This document shows, piece after piece, positions 27,729 through 36,126 of a DNA stretch of 64,000 nucleotides. The notes under the pieces were generated by a model. It worked only from the letters and a program-made list of their open reading frames with translations, ran no database searches and was not told the DNA's origin. This stretch comes from Leucobacter zeae (lineage in GTDB: Bacteria > Actinomycetota > Actinomycetes > Actinomycetales > Microbacteriaceae), in NCBI RefSeq assembly GCF_016758175.1, contig NZ_QYAB01000002.1, forward strand, positions 1 through 64,000, given 5' to 3'. How positions within the stretch are numbered: the first letter of the stretch is position 1; each line of letters opens with the position of its first letter. The position numbers and the translations under genes are program-made.

Positions 27729-29504
27729 TCAGCCGCTCTGGGCGAGCTCCTGGCGCAGGGTGAGCGACGAATCGATGAGGCGCTTCGTGTACGGATGCTG
27801 CGGATCCCGGTAGACGGCCTCGGTGTCGCCGGCCTCGACGATCTCGCCGGACTGCATCACGATCACCGAGTCGCAGAGGTGGCGCACGACGTTCAGGTCG
27901 TGCGACACGAACACGAGCGTCAGGCCGTACTCGTCGACGAGGTCCGCGAGCAGGTTGAGCACCTGCGCCCGGACGGAGACGTCGAGGGCGCTCACGGGCT
28001 CGTCCGCGACGACGACCTCCGGCCGGCAGATGAGCGCGCGCGCGATCGAGATGCGCTGCCGCTGCCCGCCCGAGAACTGGTGGGGGTAGCGCTCGGCCGC
28101 CGAGGCGGGCAGGCCGACGGCCTCCAGCATCTCGGCCACCATGCGCGAGCGCTCGGCTGCCGTCTCGGAGCGTCCGCGAACGAGCAGCGGCTCCGAGATG
28201 ATCTGCTCGACCGTCATGCGCGGGTCGAGCGAGCCCATCGGGTCCTGGAACACGATCTGCAGCTGCTGGCGGAGCTCCCGCAGCTGCGCCTCCCGGGCGC
28301 CGGCGACCTCGTTGCCCGCCACGACGGCGCTGCCGGAGGTCGGCTGGTCGAGGCCGGCGAGGATCCGGAGCAGCGTCGACTTGCCCGATCCCGATTCGCC
28401 GACGACGCCCAGCCGTCCGCCGCGCGGCACCTCGAACGAGATGCCGCGCAGGGCGCGCACCTCGGGAGCTGGCTTGAACAGGCTCGTGCGACCGCGGGTG
28501 TACGTGCGCACGAGATCGGTCACGCGCATGACCGGCTCGGACGCGGCGCCCCCGCCATCGGCGCGCCGCGCCGCATCCGCGCCGGTCTCCGGTGCGGATG
28601 CGGGGCCAGCGGGGTCCGTCGGGTTCGCCCCGTCGACCGTCGGAGGCACGTAGTCCTGCGCGCTCGCGACGGTGAACAGCCGGCCGTCAGCGTCCGTCGC
28701 CTCGAGGTCGGAGGCCGCGAGCAGCCCGCGCGTATAGGGGTGCTGCGGACGGGTGAAGATGTCCTCGGTCGCGCCCTCCTCGACCACCACGCCCTGGTTC
28801 ATCACGAGGACCCGGGTGCACATGTTCGCGACCACGGCGAGGTCGTGCGTGATGAAGAGCAGACCGGTGCCGCGTTCGCGCACGAGTTCGAGGATCAGGT
28901 CGAGCACCTGGCGCTGCACGGTGACGTCGAGCGCGGTCGTCGGCTCGTCGCAGAGCAGCAGGGACGGGTCGTTGGCGAGCGCCATGGCGAGCATCACGCG
29001 CTGCCGCTGCCCGCCCGAGAGCTGGTGCGGGTACGCGCGCGCTGCCTGGGCGGGATCCGGCAGCTTGACGGCGTCGAGCATCTCGACGGCCCGCCTGCGG
29101 GCCTCGGCCTTCGAGGGCGCCAAGCGGTGCTGCAGCATGATCTCGGCGACCTGATCGCCCGCGCGCATGAGCGGATTCAGCGCCGTCAGCGGCTCCTGGA
29201 AGACCATCGCCATGTCGCGGCCGCGGATCCGCATGAGCTCGCGCTCTGGGGCCTCGAGCAGGTTCCCCTCGTGCCCGTCGAGTCGCACCGAGCCGTCGGC
29301 GGTGACCCCGTTCGGCAGCAGGCCGAGCAGGGCGGTCGTGGTCATCGACTTGCCCGACCCCGACTCGCCGATGAGCCCGATCCGCTCCCCGCGTGCCATG
29401 TGCAGCGTGAAGTTCTCGACGAGCGTGCGCTGCGGGGTGCGGACGTTCAGTCCGTCGACGGTCAGCAGCGGCGTCTCCGGCCGCGTCTTCGTTTCGTGGG
29501 TCAT
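27729..29504 (-). CDS. Peptide-type ABC transporter, double ATP-binding protein (DppD-DppF fusion)
   Basis: This is a 591-residue protein with two complete ABC domains. The first (about 12-265) has Walker A GESGSGKSMTT, signature LSGGQRQRVMLA and Walker B LLLCDEPTTALD. The second (about 325-580) has GESGSGKSTLL, FSGGQRQRISIA and VVVADEPVSALD. Each is followed by the oligopeptide-transporter region HPYTRGLL or HPYTKRLI. An Ala/Gly/Asp-rich linker joins them. It powers import together with the two permeases and the lipoprotein encoded upstream. Its start overlaps the permease stop by one base. Confidence 0.94.
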   Translation of the reverse strand: MTHETKTRPETPLLTVDGLNVRTPQRTLVENFTLHMARGERIGLIGESGSGKSMTTTALLGLLPNGVTADGSVRLDGHEGNLLEAPERELMRIRGRDMAMVFQEPLTALNPLMRAGDQVAEIMLQHRLAPSKAEARRRAVEMLDAVKLPDPAQAARAYPHQLSGGQRQRVMLAMALANDPSLLLCDEPTTALDVTVQRQVLDLILELVRERGTGLLFITHDLAVVANMCTRVLVMNQGVVVEEGATEDIFTRPQHPYTRGLLAASDLEATDADGRLFTVASAQDYVPPTVDGANPTDPAGPASAPETGADAARRADGGGAASEPVMRVTDLVRTYTRGRTSLFKPAPEVRALRGISFEVPRGGRLGVVGESGSGKSTLLRILAGLDQPTSGSAVVAGNEVAGAREAQLRELRQQLQIVFQDPMGSLDPRMTVEQIISEPLLVRGRSETAAERSRMVAEMLEAVGLPASAAERYPHQFSGGQRQRISIARALICRPEVVVADEPVSALDVSVRAQVLNLLADLVDEYGLTLVFVSHDLNVVRHLCDSVIVMQSGEIVEAGDTEAVYRDPQHPYTKRLIDSSLTLRQELAQSG

Positions 29505-30415
29505 CAGCCGCGGCTCCCGTTCAGCTTCGGATCGAATCGGTCCCGCAGCCCATCGCCCAGCAGGTTGAATCCCATGACGGCGATCGCGATGGCGATGCCT
29601 GGCACGATGGCGAGCAGCGGGTGGGTGCCGAGGAACTGCTGCGACTCCTGCAGCATCCGGCCCCAGGACGGAGTGGGCGGCGGGGTGCCGAGCCCGAGGA
29701 AGCTCAGGCCGGCCTCGGCCAGCACCGCGAGTGCGAACGACACCGAGCACTGCACGACGACGATGCCGACGATGTTGGGCAGCACGTGCCGGATCGCGAT
29801 CCGCGTGCGGGACTGGCTCGCCGCGCGGGCTGCGAGCACGTACTCGGTGTTCATCACCTGCAGCGTGCCGGAGCGCGCGACGCGGGCGAAGGCCGGGATC
29901 GTCGAGATCCCGATCGCGACCATCGCGGTCAGCGTCGACGCCCCGAACACGGCGGCGAACATGATCGCGAGCAGCAGCGCGGGGAATGCGAGGGCGATGT
30001 CGGACGCGCGCATCACGACCTCCTCGATCCAACCGCCGCGGATCCCGGCAAGGATGCCGAGCGGGGTGCCGATGAGCAGGGCGATCCCGACCGAGATGAT
30101 CCCGACGAAGAGCGTGATCCTGGCGCCGACGAGCATGCCGGAGAACAGGTCGCGGCCGTACTTGTCGGTGCCGAGGAGGTGCGCACCGCTCGGCCCTTGG
30201 AGCCGGTCGGCCGCGTTCACCTGGATGGGATCGTAGGGCGTCCAGACGAACGACACGACCGCGGCGAGCACCACGATGCCGACGAGGACGAGCCCGGCGA
30301 CGAGGGTGGGGGAGAGGCTGCCGAGGGTGCGCCGGGTGCGCGGCGGGGCCGGTGCGGCGATCGCGGTCGTGCGGGGCGCCTGCGACGGCGGCGTCGGAAT
30401 GTGCTTCGTATCCAT
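29504..30415 (-). CDS. Peptide-type ABC transporter permease (DppC-like)
   Basis: This is a 303-residue inner-membrane permease. A proline-rich N-terminus (about 1-30) precedes the first helix. The OppC-type segment HLLGTDKYGRDLFSGMLVGA and the ATPase-contact loop EYVLAARAASQSRTRIAIRH are both present, with six predicted helices. It forms the pore with the DppB-like protein, whose gene is two bases upstream. Confidence 0.94.
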   Translation of the reverse strand: MDTKHIPTPPSQAPRTTAIAAPAPPRTRRTLGSLSPTLVAGLVLVGIVVLAAVVSFVWTPYDPIQVNAADRLQGPSGAHLLGTDKYGRDLFSGMLVGARITLFVGIISVGIALLIGTPLGILAGIRGGWIEEVVMRASDIALAFPALLLAIMFAAVFGASTLTAMVAIGISTIPAFARVARSGTLQVMNTEYVLAARAASQSRTRIAIRHVLPNIVGIVVVQCSVSFALAVLAEAGLSFLGLGTPPPTPSWGRMLQESQQFLGTHPLLAIVPGIAIAIAVMGFNLLGDGLRDRFDPKLNGSRG

Positions 30416-30417
30416 GG

Positions 30418-31365
30418 TCACGCGCTCTTTCGCATCCGCGGGTCGACGATCGTGTAGACGACGTCGATCACGAGGTTCAGGATCAGGGTGATGGCGACGA
30501 GCACCATCACGACGGACTGCACGGTGAGCAGGTCCCGGTTGCCGACCGCGTCGAGCAGCATCGAGCCGAGGCCGGGGATCACGAAGACCCGCTCGATCAC
30601 GACCGCGCCGATGATGAGGGCCGCGATCTGCACGCCCGTCACCGTGATGACCGGGATGGCGGCGTTGCGCATGCCGTGCTTGAGCAGCGCCGCGGTCGGG
30701 CTGAGCCCCTTCGCGCGGGCGGTGCGGAGGTAGTCCTCGCTCATGATCTCGAGCACGGCCGAGCGCACGTAGCGGGTGAGGATCGCGCCCTGCACGGATG
30801 CGAGCGCGAGCACGGGCAGGATCAGGCGGCGCAGGAAGTCGCCGAAGTCCTCGCCGGGCGGGGTCCACCCGCCCGCGGGCAGCCAGCCGAGCCCGACGGC
30901 GAAGACGAGCACGAGCAGGATGCCGGCGAGGAACCCGGGGACGGCGACGCCGAGCTGGGATCCGGCTCCGATGATCACGCCGGAGGCGCTGCGGTGCCTG
31001 ACCGCCGCGATGGTGCCGAGCGGGATCGCGGCGAGGAGCGCGATGACCATCGCCGTGAGCACGAGGATCAGGCTGACCTGCAGGCGGTCGACCACGAGCG
31101 GGCTGATGTCGGCGCGCGTCACGTACGAGGTGCCGAAGTCGCCCGTGAGCAGGCCGCCGACCCAGTCGAAGTACTGGACGACGAGCGGGCGGTCGGTGCC
31201 GAACTCGCGCCGGGTCTGCTCGAGCAGCTCGGGGCTCGCGTTCACGCCGAGCGCGACCTGCGCCGGGTCGCCGGGGATGGGGCGCATGAACAGGAAGACG
31301 ACGACCGTGGCGACGAGGAACGTCACCGCGAATCGCGCGAGGTTGATGAGTATCCGGATGGCCAT
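30418..31365 (-). CDS. Peptide-type ABC transporter permease (DppB-like)
   Basis: This is a 315-residue inner-membrane permease with the N-terminal helix typical of DppB (ARFAVTFLVATVVVFLFMR), the conserved GDPAQVALG, FGTSYVTRADIS, and the coupling loop EDYLRTARAKGLSPTAALLK. Six membrane helices are predicted. It lies 98 bases after the substrate-binding protein gene and is transcribed with it. Confidence 0.94.
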   Translation of the reverse strand: MAIRILINLARFAVTFLVATVVVFLFMRPIPGDPAQVALGVNASPELLEQTRREFGTDRPLVVQYFDWVGGLLTGDFGTSYVTRADISPLVVDRLQVSLILVLTAMVIALLAAIPLGTIAAVRHRSASGVIIGAGSQLGVAVPGFLAGILLVLVFAVGLGWLPAGGWTPPGEDFGDFLRRLILPVLALASVQGAILTRYVRSAVLEIMSEDYLRTARAKGLSPTAALLKHGMRNAAIPVITVTGVQIAALIIGAVVIERVFVIPGLGSMLLDAVGNRDLLTVQSVVMVLVAITLILNLVIDVVYTIVDPRMRKSA

Positions 31366-31463
31366 GCTGATCCTCTGGAAGACGGACGCCGCGGCGGTCG
31401 CCGCGGCCGTGGACGGGGTGGGGATGACGGGGCGACCGCCGGTGCGGCCGCCCCGTCACCGGG

Positions 31464-32990
31464 TCACTTCCAGGCGAGACCGGTGAGGTCCAGCGACTCC
31501 ACGATGGAGTTCTCGGGCATGCCCTCGAGGCCCGACTGGGTGATGACGATGTTCGGGAAGAGGAACAGCACGCCCGACGCCGCGTCGTCGACGATCTGCT
31601 CCTGCACCTGCTGCATGTCGGAGATGAAGCCCTGGTCGTCGGCCTCGTCGGCCTGCGCCGCGATCGGAGCGATCTTGGCGTTGTCGTATCCGATGTAGTA
31701 GTCGGGGTTGTTGAAGACCGTGAGCAGGTCGCGGGCTTCGACGGCGAGCACGGTCGTCATCTGATAATCGTGCTTCGTGAAGACCTCGTCGAGCCAGACC
31801 GCGGGGAACTCGGAGGACTCGATCGTGACGTCGATGCCGACCTCCTTGAGCTGCGAGACGACGATCTCCGAGACGGCCTGCGCGTAGGGGCGCGTCGGCA
31901 CGGAGTACGTGATCGAGAGATTCTCGGCGCCCGCCTCCTTGAGGAGCTGCTTCGCCTTCTCGGGGTCGTACGGGTACGCGTCGTTGAGGTCGACGTAGTA
32001 GGGGTCGGTCGGGGTCGCGTAGGTCGCGACGAGCGAGCCGTAGCCGTTCCAGGCCGTGTCGATGATGGCCTGCCGGTCGAGCGCGTAGAGCACCGCCTGG
32101 CGCACGCGCTTGTCGTCGAACGGCGCGACGCGGTTGTTGAAGGACAGCGAGACCTCGCCGCTCGAGGTGCCAGAGGTGACCGTGAACTGGTCGTCGTCCT
32201 TGAAGGTGTCGACGAGCTCGGGCGCCTGCAGGTTGACGATCGCGTCGACGTCGCCGGTGCGCAGCGCGTTGGTGGTGGCGGTGGCGTCGGCGAAGTACTG
32301 CAGCGTCACCCGATCCACTTTCGGGGCCTCGCCCCAGTAGTCGTCGCGGGTCTGCAGCACGATGTTCTCGTTCTGCTTCCACGAGTCGACGGTGAAGGGG
32401 CCGGTGCCGACGGGGGCGTTCGCGAGGTCGTCGACGCCGTCGGGCGAGAACATGGCCCCGACCGGCGTCGCCATGTCGAAGAGCCAGGCGTTGGAGGGGC
32501 GGCTCAGGTGGATGGCGACCTCGGTCGGGCTCGTCACCTCGACCTCCTCGACCACGTCCATCTTGGCCTTCAGCGTGGTGGTCCAGTCCGCCTGCACCCG
32601 CTCGATGCTGAACTTCACATCCTCCGCGTCGAACGCGTCGCCGTTCGAGAAGGTGACGCCCTCGTGCAGCGTGAAGGTGTAGGTCTTGCGGTCGTCGCTG
32701 ACCTGCCATTCCTCGGCCAGCTGGGGCACGATCTCGCCGCTCTGGTCGACGCGCACGAGGCCCTCGTAGACGTTGGTCATGAGCGCCTGCGGGATCGCCG
32801 AGCCCGCGGTCTTCGTGAAGTCGAGGTTCACGGGCGCGCCGGTCAGCGCGACGGTGACGTCGGTCCGGTCGGAGCCGCCCGACTCGGTTCCGCCTGAGCC
32901 GGCGGAGCCCGCCGAGCAGGCCGTGAGGGCGAGGGTGCCGACAGCGACGAGTGCCGCGGCGAGGGTCAGTGGGGTCTTGCGTCGCATCAT
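31464..32990 (-). CDS. ABC transporter substrate-binding lipoprotein (family 5)
   Basis: This is a 508-residue extracellular solute-binding protein of the dipeptide/oligopeptide family. The signal peptide ends in the lipobox LTAC (Cys 25), followed by a Gly/Ser linker, so it is anchored outside the membrane. The family pattern GPFTVDSWKQNENIVLQTRDDYWG and the ALDRQAIID region are present. It captures the imported compound; peptide-family proteins also bind other amide-containing solutes. The first codon is ATG 32990 or ATG 32987; AGGAA fits the second slightly better. It heads the importer operon and diverges from the GntR gene across a shared operator. Confidence 0.93.
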   Translation of the reverse strand: MMRRKTPLTLAAALVAVGTLALTACSAGSAGSGGTESGGSDRTDVTVALTGAPVNLDFTKTAGSAIPQALMTNVYEGLVRVDQSGEIVPQLAEEWQVSDDRKTYTFTLHEGVTFSNGDAFDAEDVKFSIERVQADWTTTLKAKMDVVEEVEVTSPTEVAIHLSRPSNAWLFDMATPVGAMFSPDGVDDLANAPVGTGPFTVDSWKQNENIVLQTRDDYWGEAPKVDRVTLQYFADATATTNALRTGDVDAIVNLQAPELVDTFKDDDQFTVTSGTSSGEVSLSFNNRVAPFDDKRVRQAVLYALDRQAIIDTAWNGYGSLVATYATPTDPYYVDLNDAYPYDPEKAKQLLKEAGAENLSITYSVPTRPYAQAVSEIVVSQLKEVGIDVTIESSEFPAVWLDEVFTKHDYQMTTVLAVEARDLLTVFNNPDYYIGYDNAKIAPIAAQADEADDQGFISDMQQVQEQIVDDAASGVLFLFPNIVITQSGLEGMPENSIVESLDLTGLAWK

Positions 32991-33139
32991 TGCTTCCTGT
33001 CGCAGGTGGATCCGGCCGGGGATCGGCCGCTCGGGGCGCCGGCGGGCGGGTGTGCTGCCGGTTGATTCGAACGGTGCTGGTGGCACCCCTCCGCATGCAT
33101 CTTCCTCGATGCGCGCGCTCGAACCAAGAGGTGTAAACC

Positions 33140-33168
33140 AGGATACATGGTAAGGCCACTTGTTCCAG
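33140..33168 (-). promoter_or_regulatory. Putative promoter of the importer operon
   Basis: On the minus strand TATCCT (33145-33140) forms a TANNNT -10 box. CTGGAA (33168-33163) lies 17 bases upstream as a weak -35. The operator falls within the spacer, as it does at the other divergent promoter pair. Confidence 0.45.
33147..33160. promoter_or_regulatory. GntR/FadR-type operator, site 2
   Basis: ATGGTAAGGCCACT is identical to the 14 bases at 22479-22492. It lies between the divergent importer and regulator genes, within the importer promoter spacer and over the regulator's -35 position. This placement fits repression and autoregulation. Confidence 0.72.
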
Positions 33169-33171
33169 CGC

Positions 33172-33177
33172 TAAGAT
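33172..33177 (+). promoter_or_regulatory. -10 element of the GntR gene
   Basis: TAAGAT predicts transcription from about 33184. This leaves ATG 33176 outside the transcript and supports the TTG start at 33269. Confidence 0.45.
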
Positions 33178-33268
33178 GAGGGCACTTCGGCTCATCGATG
33201 AGCGCTCCGGGTCCGTGCTCGAGCGTTTCGGGCCGGATCGAACTCGAGCCGCTCAGGAGGCGCCGCCG

Positions 33269-34024
33269 TTGTCCAGCCCCCACAGCTTCGCCCCAGCGGT
33301 CCCGGTGCACACGTATCAGCGCATCGTCGAGCAGATTGAGCACGCGATCGTCTCGGGGGAGATCCCCGTCGGGTCCCAACTGGCCAGCGAGCGCGAGCTC
33401 ATGGTGCAGTTCGACGTCAGTCGGCCGACGGTGCGCGAGGCCCTGCGGGTGCTGCAGAGCATGGGGCTCATCGAGTCGCGGCCCGGGACGCGCGGCGGGC
33501 CGCAGGTGCTGGCCCCGTCGCCGGACGTGCTGCGTCGGTCGCTGCGGGCCATGCTCGGCACCGCGGCGCTCGACCTCGCCGAACTGGTGCAGTACCGCGT
33601 GGTCCTGGAGGGCTCCGCGAGCGCGCTCGCGGCGCTGGAGCACTCGGACGGCCAGCGCGAGGAGATGCGGATTGCGGTCGATCGGATGCAGCTCGCGGCG
33701 GAGGCGAACGCCGAGGAGTTCGCCGACCTCGACCTCGCGTTCCACCAGCTCATCTGGGCCGCGAGCGGCAACCGGATCTTCGCGCTCAGCGGCGAGGCCG
33801 TCTCGGGCGTGCTGCGCACCGTGATGCACCGCGACGCCGAGGGCGCCCACCACGACAACCGCGTGAAGCTCGAGTCGGCGACGATCGACCGCGGGCTCTT
33901 CGACGCGATCGCGCGACGCGACGCCGCCGAGGCCGGGAGGATCGCGCGGGGGGCCGTCGCGAATCGATTCGGACCGCTGCTCGAACCCGAGCAGCGGGAG
34001 GCGCTCGCGCTGCTCGCCGGGTGA
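33269..34024 (+). CDS. GntR family regulator, FadR (FCD) subfamily
   Basis: This is a 251-residue regulator. The N-terminal winged HTH has the GntR pattern IVSGEIPVGSQLASERELM followed by SRPTVREALRVLQSMGLI. The C-terminal all-helical FCD ligand-binding domain (about 95-235) has the metal/ligand pattern DLDLAFHQLIW and a His-rich segment near MHRDAEGAHH. TTG 33269 is chosen because AGGAGG ends eight bases before it; ATG 33176 lies within the predicted -10 box. It is the likely owner of the operators at 22479, 33147 and 27565, and a repressor relieved by a pathway acid (inference). Confidence 0.88.
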   Translation: MSSPHSFAPAVPVHTYQRIVEQIEHAIVSGEIPVGSQLASERELMVQFDVSRPTVREALRVLQSMGLIESRPGTRGGPQVLAPSPDVLRRSLRAMLGTAALDLAELVQYRVVLEGSASALAALEHSDGQREEMRIAVDRMQLAAEANAEEFADLDLAFHQLIWAASGNRIFALSGEAVSGVLRTVMHRDAEGAHHDNRVKLESATIDRGLFDAIARRDAAEAGRIARGAVANRFGPLLEPEQREALALLAG

Positions 34025-34056
34025 CGGGCGCGCGGCGCCGCGGCGGGGATCCGCCC

Positions 34057-35403
34057 TCATGCGGATGAGCGCTTCGCGCGATTCCGCTCAGGAGCGGGTC
34101 CGCGCAGCGCTGCGAGGGACGCTTCGCCCGCCGGGCGGCGAGAGCCGAGCCCGCCGCATGCGGTGAGCACTGCCGCCAGCGCGACGAGCGCGGCGAACCC
34201 GAGAACTGCGATCGGGAGCCCGACACGGGCCGCCGCGAATCCGAGGGCCAGCACCGGCACCGCGCTGCCGAGGTAGGTGACCGTGTAGATCGCGCTGACC
34301 GTCGCGCCGTGCCGCGCAGGGGGCACCGCGGCCACTGCTCGGCCGAACGCCGACTGGAATGCGAGGCCCTGCCCGATCCCCGCGGTGATCGCGCCGGCGA
34401 TGACGAGTTCGAGGCGGCCGGTCAGCGGAGCGAGGCCGAGGAGCAGGATCCCGACGGCGAGCAGCGAGAGCCCCACCGGTTCGCGCCGGTCGCCGTGCAC
34501 GGGGATGAGCTGGACCGACGCCGAGGCGAGCAGGGTGAGCGCGGCGAGCAGCCCGACCGCGGTGCGGGACTCGACGGGCAGCAGCGCCGCGAACGCGGAG
34601 GGCGCGAGTGACAGGCAGAATCCGAAGAGCGCGAAACTCAGGAACCCGATGCCCGCAGCGCGGCGCACGGCCCGTTGCTCGGTACCCCGCTCGCCGTTGC
34701 GTGGGGTGCCGCGCTCGCCGCCGCGCTCCCGTGCACCGCTCCGTCTCCGGCGGCCTCGCGGATCCGCGGACAGCGGCACGGCGTCCTCCGCCCGGCAGGC
34801 GCCGTGCGGCACGACCGCGAGGATGACCGGGGCCACGAGGGCGAGCAGGAGCGCGAGCGCGACGAAGGGGGTGCGCAGCGGCGCCCCGGCTTCCGAGAGC
34901 GCGCCGCCGAGCACCGGGCCGAGCGCGACTCCGCCCGAGCTCGCGAGCAGCGTCAGCCGCCCCGCGGTCCGCGGCCGCCCGGAGAGCAGCACGCGGAACG
35001 CGCTCGAGGCCGTTCCCGTCGCCGCCGCGATCGCGAGGCCCTGCGCCGCCCGGGCGGCGCAGAACCACGCGAGCGTCGGAGCGAGCGCGAGGCCCAGCGT
35101 GGCGAGTGCACCGACGGCGAGCGCCGAGACGAGCACGGTGCGGCGGTTCAGGCGGTCGGCCAGCCGCCGGAAGAGGATCAGTCCCGCGAGCATGCTGAGC
35201 ACGTAGCTGGAGAAGGCGATCGTGATGCCGAAGGCGTCGATCCCGAGCCGCTGCTCGAGCAGCGGGTAGAGCGGCGTCGAGAGGTTCGCGGCGACGAGGA
35301 GCGACGCGAGCGTCAGGGCGGTCAGTGCGACCCGGATCCTGGGACGGGCCGTGGTGACGGCGGGTGCGAGGGGCCGGGCGGCGAGAGCATGGGGTGCGCT
35401 CAA
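34057..35403 (-). CDS. MFS transporter
   Basis: This is a 448-residue major facilitator with twelve predicted membrane segments. The loop between helices 2 and 3 has the MFS pattern [18 protein letters not shown]. The central cytosolic loop is long, Arg/Gly-rich and of low complexity. TTG 35403 is preferred as start because GGAG lies seven bases upstream; the frame stays open for 41 codons before it with no support. It resembles drug or amino-acid efflux proteins. It diverges from an AsnC/Lrp-type gene, which suggests it exports an amino acid or related compound under that regulator. Confidence 0.85.
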   Translation of the reverse strand: MSAPHALAARPLAPAVTTARPRIRVALTALTLASLLVAANLSTPLYPLLEQRLGIDAFGITIAFSSYVLSMLAGLILFRRLADRLNRRTVLVSALAVGALATLGLALAPTLAWFCAARAAQGLAIAAATGTASSAFRVLLSGRPRTAGRLTLLASSGGVALGPVLGGALSEAGAPLRTPFVALALLLALVAPVILAVVPHGACRAEDAVPLSADPRGRRRRSGARERGGERGTPRNGERGTEQRAVRRAAGIGFLSFALFGFCLSLAPSAFAALLPVESRTAVGLLAALTLLASASVQLIPVHGDRREPVGLSLLAVGILLLGLAPLTGRLELVIAGAITAGIGQGLAFQSAFGRAVAAVPPARHGATVSAIYTVTYLGSAVPVLALGFAAARVGLPIAVLGFAALVALAAVLTACGGLGSRRPAGEASLAALRGPAPERNRAKRSSA

Positions 35404-35542
35404 GGGGGTTCTCCATTTCGGGCGTGCCCTTGTGGGGCGGTGTCCGTGATCCGGTTCGCGCGGGGTGGTGCGCTCGCGGATCTCGATTGCGGGCGGGTGC
35501 ACTGACCGTGCCCCGCTCATATTCAAGGATCAGGGTACCGAA

Positions 35543-35583
35543 TTGCGCAAGCGAGCTCTTGCTGATTGAGCGATATGATCAAT
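35543..35583. promoter_or_regulatory. Symmetrical boxes between MFS and AsnC/Lrp genes
   Basis: Three overlapping symmetries lie here: TTGCGCAA (35543-35550), GCAAG-N6-CTTGC (35547-35562) and ATTGA-N9-TCAAT (35565-35583). TATGAT at 35574-35579 could be the -10 box of the regulator gene. Arrays of such boxes fit the cooperative binding of AsnC/Lrp proteins. Confidence 0.4.
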
Positions 35584-35617
35584 AGCGACCGTGAATATTG
35601 GGCAGAAGGTGAGCAGA

Positions 35618-36079
35618 ATGAGCGATCTCGATCAGACTGACCGGCGCATCCTGCGCGAGCTGGACACTGACGCGCGCATGCCCGTGGCGATGATCGCGCA
35701 CCGGCTCGGGCTCGCCAGAGGCACGGTGCAGGCCCGCCTCGACAAGCTCGACGCGGCTGGGGCGCTGCGGCTGCCGAGCACGCGGATCACGCCGCAGGCG
35801 CTGGGGAGGCCCGTCGCCGCGAGCGTGCAGGTCGAGCTCGATCAGCACCGCATCGCCGAAGCGATCGCCGCGCTCGCCGATATCCCCGAGGTGCTCGAGT
35901 GCTTCGCACCCGCCGGAGACACCGACCTGCTGCTCCGCGTGGTGGCGCGGAACCCCGACGACCTGTACCGGGTGAGCGAGGAGATCCGGCTCTGCCCTGG
36001 CATCACCCGCACCTCGACGAGCCTGTTCCTGCGCACCGTCATCCCGTATCGGGTGACGGGACTCCTCGCCGGGGCGTGA
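35618..36079 (+). CDS. AsnC/Lrp family transcriptional regulator
   Basis: This is a 153-residue regulator with an N-terminal HTH (LDQTDRRILRELDTDARMPV, then ARGTVQARLDKL) and a C-terminal RAM/ligand domain (about 65-150, with FAPAGDTDLLLRVVA). ATG 35618 is chosen because AAGG lies eight bases upstream; a GTG at 35591 is possible but has no Shine-Dalgarno sequence. The family senses amino acids. Its likely target is the divergent MFS gene. Confidence 0.9.
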   Translation: MSDLDQTDRRILRELDTDARMPVAMIAHRLGLARGTVQARLDKLDAAGALRLPSTRITPQALGRPVAASVQVELDQHRIAEAIAALADIPEVLECFAPAGDTDLLLRVVARNPDDLYRVSEEIRLCPGITRTSTSLFLRTVIPYRVTGLLAGA

Positions 36080-36126
36080 TCTGGGAGAATGGGCGGGGTC
36101 GAGACGGACGAGCGCGAGGGCGGAAG

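Noticed and set aside
33176-33268. ATG 33176 as the GntR start
   Set aside because: It falls inside the predicted -10 box TAAGAT and adds 31 residues not typical of the family; TTG 33269 follows AGGAGG.
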